From the NCBI RefSeq assembly GCF_900116425.1, contig NZ_FPAS01000002.1, forward strand, positions 452,537-516,536: DNA of 64,000 bases, given 5' to 3'. Position 1 is the stretch's first letter; each line of letters opens with the position of its first letter. A model generated the notes under the pieces. The model saw only the letters and a program-made list of their open reading frames with translations, did not search any database and had not been told where the DNA came from. This document shows positions 62,854 through 64,000 of the stretch, in pieces. Both the position numbers and the translations under genes were made by a program. The DNA comes from Lishizhenia tianjinensis. Its GTDB lineage: Bacteria > Bacteroidota > Bacteroidia > Flavobacteriales_D > Crocinitomicaceae.

Positions 62854-63966
62854 CTACTTAACTCCCAGACTCTCCTCAGTAAACCAATGAAAATCATCCT
62901 GCAAATAAGGAGACGAACTAAAATCAATTTTTTCAAGTTTTAGTGTATCATCCTCTTTTATCCAAAAACTATTTTGATCTCTTTTAAGAATCTTGTGATA
63001 TGTTTCTTCTGTTCTAAAATTTATATACGAGGCATCTATGCTTAATATATGAAAAGACCTGCTGGTGAAATCACCATCTTTTTCTTCAATTAAAAATGCA
63101 TCTGAATGGAGGTGAATGAAGTGATTTTTATCTCCTTTTATAACATAGCTTTTCGCCCATGATTTTGGGGTGTTATCATTTACAAAGTGTTGAACCGCAC
63201 CTTCTGATATCACAAAAATCATAAAAAAGGAAACCAACCATTTGTTGAGTTGATGGGGTGCTTCTTCTTTGTAGATGAAGACAATTTCTGCGGTGGGGAG
63301 CAATACTTTTTTAAGGTGATTGAAATAAGGACTCAGAGCATAAATACTTTGAGCGAGCAAATAGAGTGAGAGTAATTTTACATTAATGTCGAAACTGAAG
63401 TTGAGTAAGACCACAAAACTCATGGAAAGTAGAGATAGTAGGATGCCCAGTTTGCGTAGATCTTTATTCAATAAAAATAATCCACCGAGTAGTTCAATTG
63501 CACCTGTAACGTGATTGAATAAAGCAGAACTTTGAAGGGTAGACCACAATAATAGATCTTTGGAAAAGTCTTTCAATTCTTTGTGCAGCAAGTTGCCTTC
63601 TACAATGTCAAATTGTCCTCCTATGATTTTGTCTAAGCCATATTTAATCATGAAAAAGGAGAGCACAAGTAGGTTTGCTTTGTAGAGAAAGCCAATGATT
63701 TTCTCTTTGTGTAGCTTTGATTTTAGGAGAAGTAAACCTATGATAATGCTGAATACAAAAACTAAACTTAGAGATAGGTATTGCAACTTTCCATCCGATA
63801 GAAATTGTGGGTTGTATGCTATGTTGAAGCTGTTTGCTAGGAATTGAAGCAAGGGAGCAATTACGGGATAAAACAACCCTTCCCGTAAATTGAAAGTCCA
63901 ATAAGGGAAGGGAAGAACTATAAAATTGAGGAATAAAAAAAGTCCTACGAATAGTTTAAGCTTCAT
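62854..63966 (-). CDS. DoxX-like membrane protein with C-terminal soluble part
   Basis: A 370-residue protein with about eight hydrophobic segments in the first 250 residues and a soluble C-terminal part from about 255. The segment IKYGLDKIIGG and the following TGAIELLGGLFLL resemble the DoxX/MauE-type fold found in many small Bacteroidota membrane proteins. Substrate or redox role is unknown. It stands alone at the right edge, convergent with the E1 gene, and its start MKLKLFVGLFLFLN is a clear membrane entry. Confidence 0.65.
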   Translation of the reverse strand: MKLKLFVGLFLFLNFIVLPFPYWTFNLREGLFYPVIAPLLQFLANSFNIAYNPQFLSDGKLQYLSLSLVFVFSIIIGLLLLKSKLHKEKIIGFLYKANLLVLSFFMIKYGLDKIIGGQFDIVEGNLLHKELKDFSKDLLLWSTLQSSALFNHVTGAIELLGGLFLLNKDLRKLGILLSLLSMSFVVLLNFSFDINVKLLSLYLLAQSIYALSPYFNHLKKVLLPTAEIVFIYKEEAPHQLNKWLVSFFMIFVISEGAVQHFVNDNTPKSWAKSYVIKGDKNHFIHLHSDAFLIEEKDGDFTSRSFHILSIDASYINFRTEETYHKILKRDQNSFWIKEDDTLKLEKIDFSSSPYLQDDFHWFTEESLGVK

Positions 63967-64000
63967 GCTTTTTAATTTGGATAAAAGGAAGGAAGGCGAG

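Overview
The window reads as ordinary chromosome of a Bacteroidota bacterium, most likely order Flavobacteriales. The grounds are the gliding genes gldD and gldE behind mutY and ssb, several secreted proteins with type IX secretion (T9SS) tails, a DUF4296 lipoprotein, an E1 alpha/beta fusion dehydrogenase, and many promoters with the Bacteroidota -7 box TAnnTTTG. No rRNA, tRNA, transposase, integrase or CRISPR array was seen.

Layout. 1-2262: start of a mannose-1-phosphate guanylyltransferase gene, a SprT-like protease and an MlaE/MlaF transporter pair. 2263-6045: two secreted-protein genes; the first (CHU_C type) lies between two long direct intergenic repeats. 6141-22430: a minus-strand division and cell-wall (dcw) cluster in the order mraZ-rsmH-ftsL-ftsI-murE-mraY-murD-(orphan)-ftsW-murG-murC-ftsQ-ftsA-ftsZ-yqeY, mostly with overlapping or abutting genes. 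The orphan is a 156-residue protein that resembles only the C-terminal domain of MurD and lacks the catalytic residues. 22431-28865: a divergent mraZ/ysxC control region with MraZ-like operator repeats, then ysxC, an epimerase, an alkyltransferase-like protein, trmB, a glycosyltransferase and a PhoR/PhoB-like two-component pair. 28866-33990: an unannotated small RNA unit, a LuxE-family gene, a lipoprotein, ppk1 and a short ppx. 33991-38700: a patch of AT-rich, poorly recognisable genes (NTR/TIMP-like, SMI1/KNR4-like with TPR, YwqK/MORN-like). 38856-46384: tyrS, a di-haem peroxidase, a PhoX-like T9SS protein, another T9SS protein, a repeat-rich spacer, then nfu-like and mrp. 47678-53820: an outer-membrane-type protein, the DUF4296/dihydroorotase/GT2 group, recX-rng, a 30-residue basic ribosome-type protein and HU. 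53933-63966: mutY-ssb-gldE-gldD, an M14 carboxypeptidase, the fused 2-oxoacid dehydrogenase E1, and a DoxX-like membrane protein.

The main non-coding theme is that most long gaps between convergent genes are built from shared modules: degenerate tandem repeats with a strict 8-bp period, TCGAGA hairpins, and longer direct duplications. Some of these arrays contain the stop codons of the neighbouring genes. Together with the orphan MurD-like domain protein, the MraZ-like operators and the small RNA, these are the observations most worth following.
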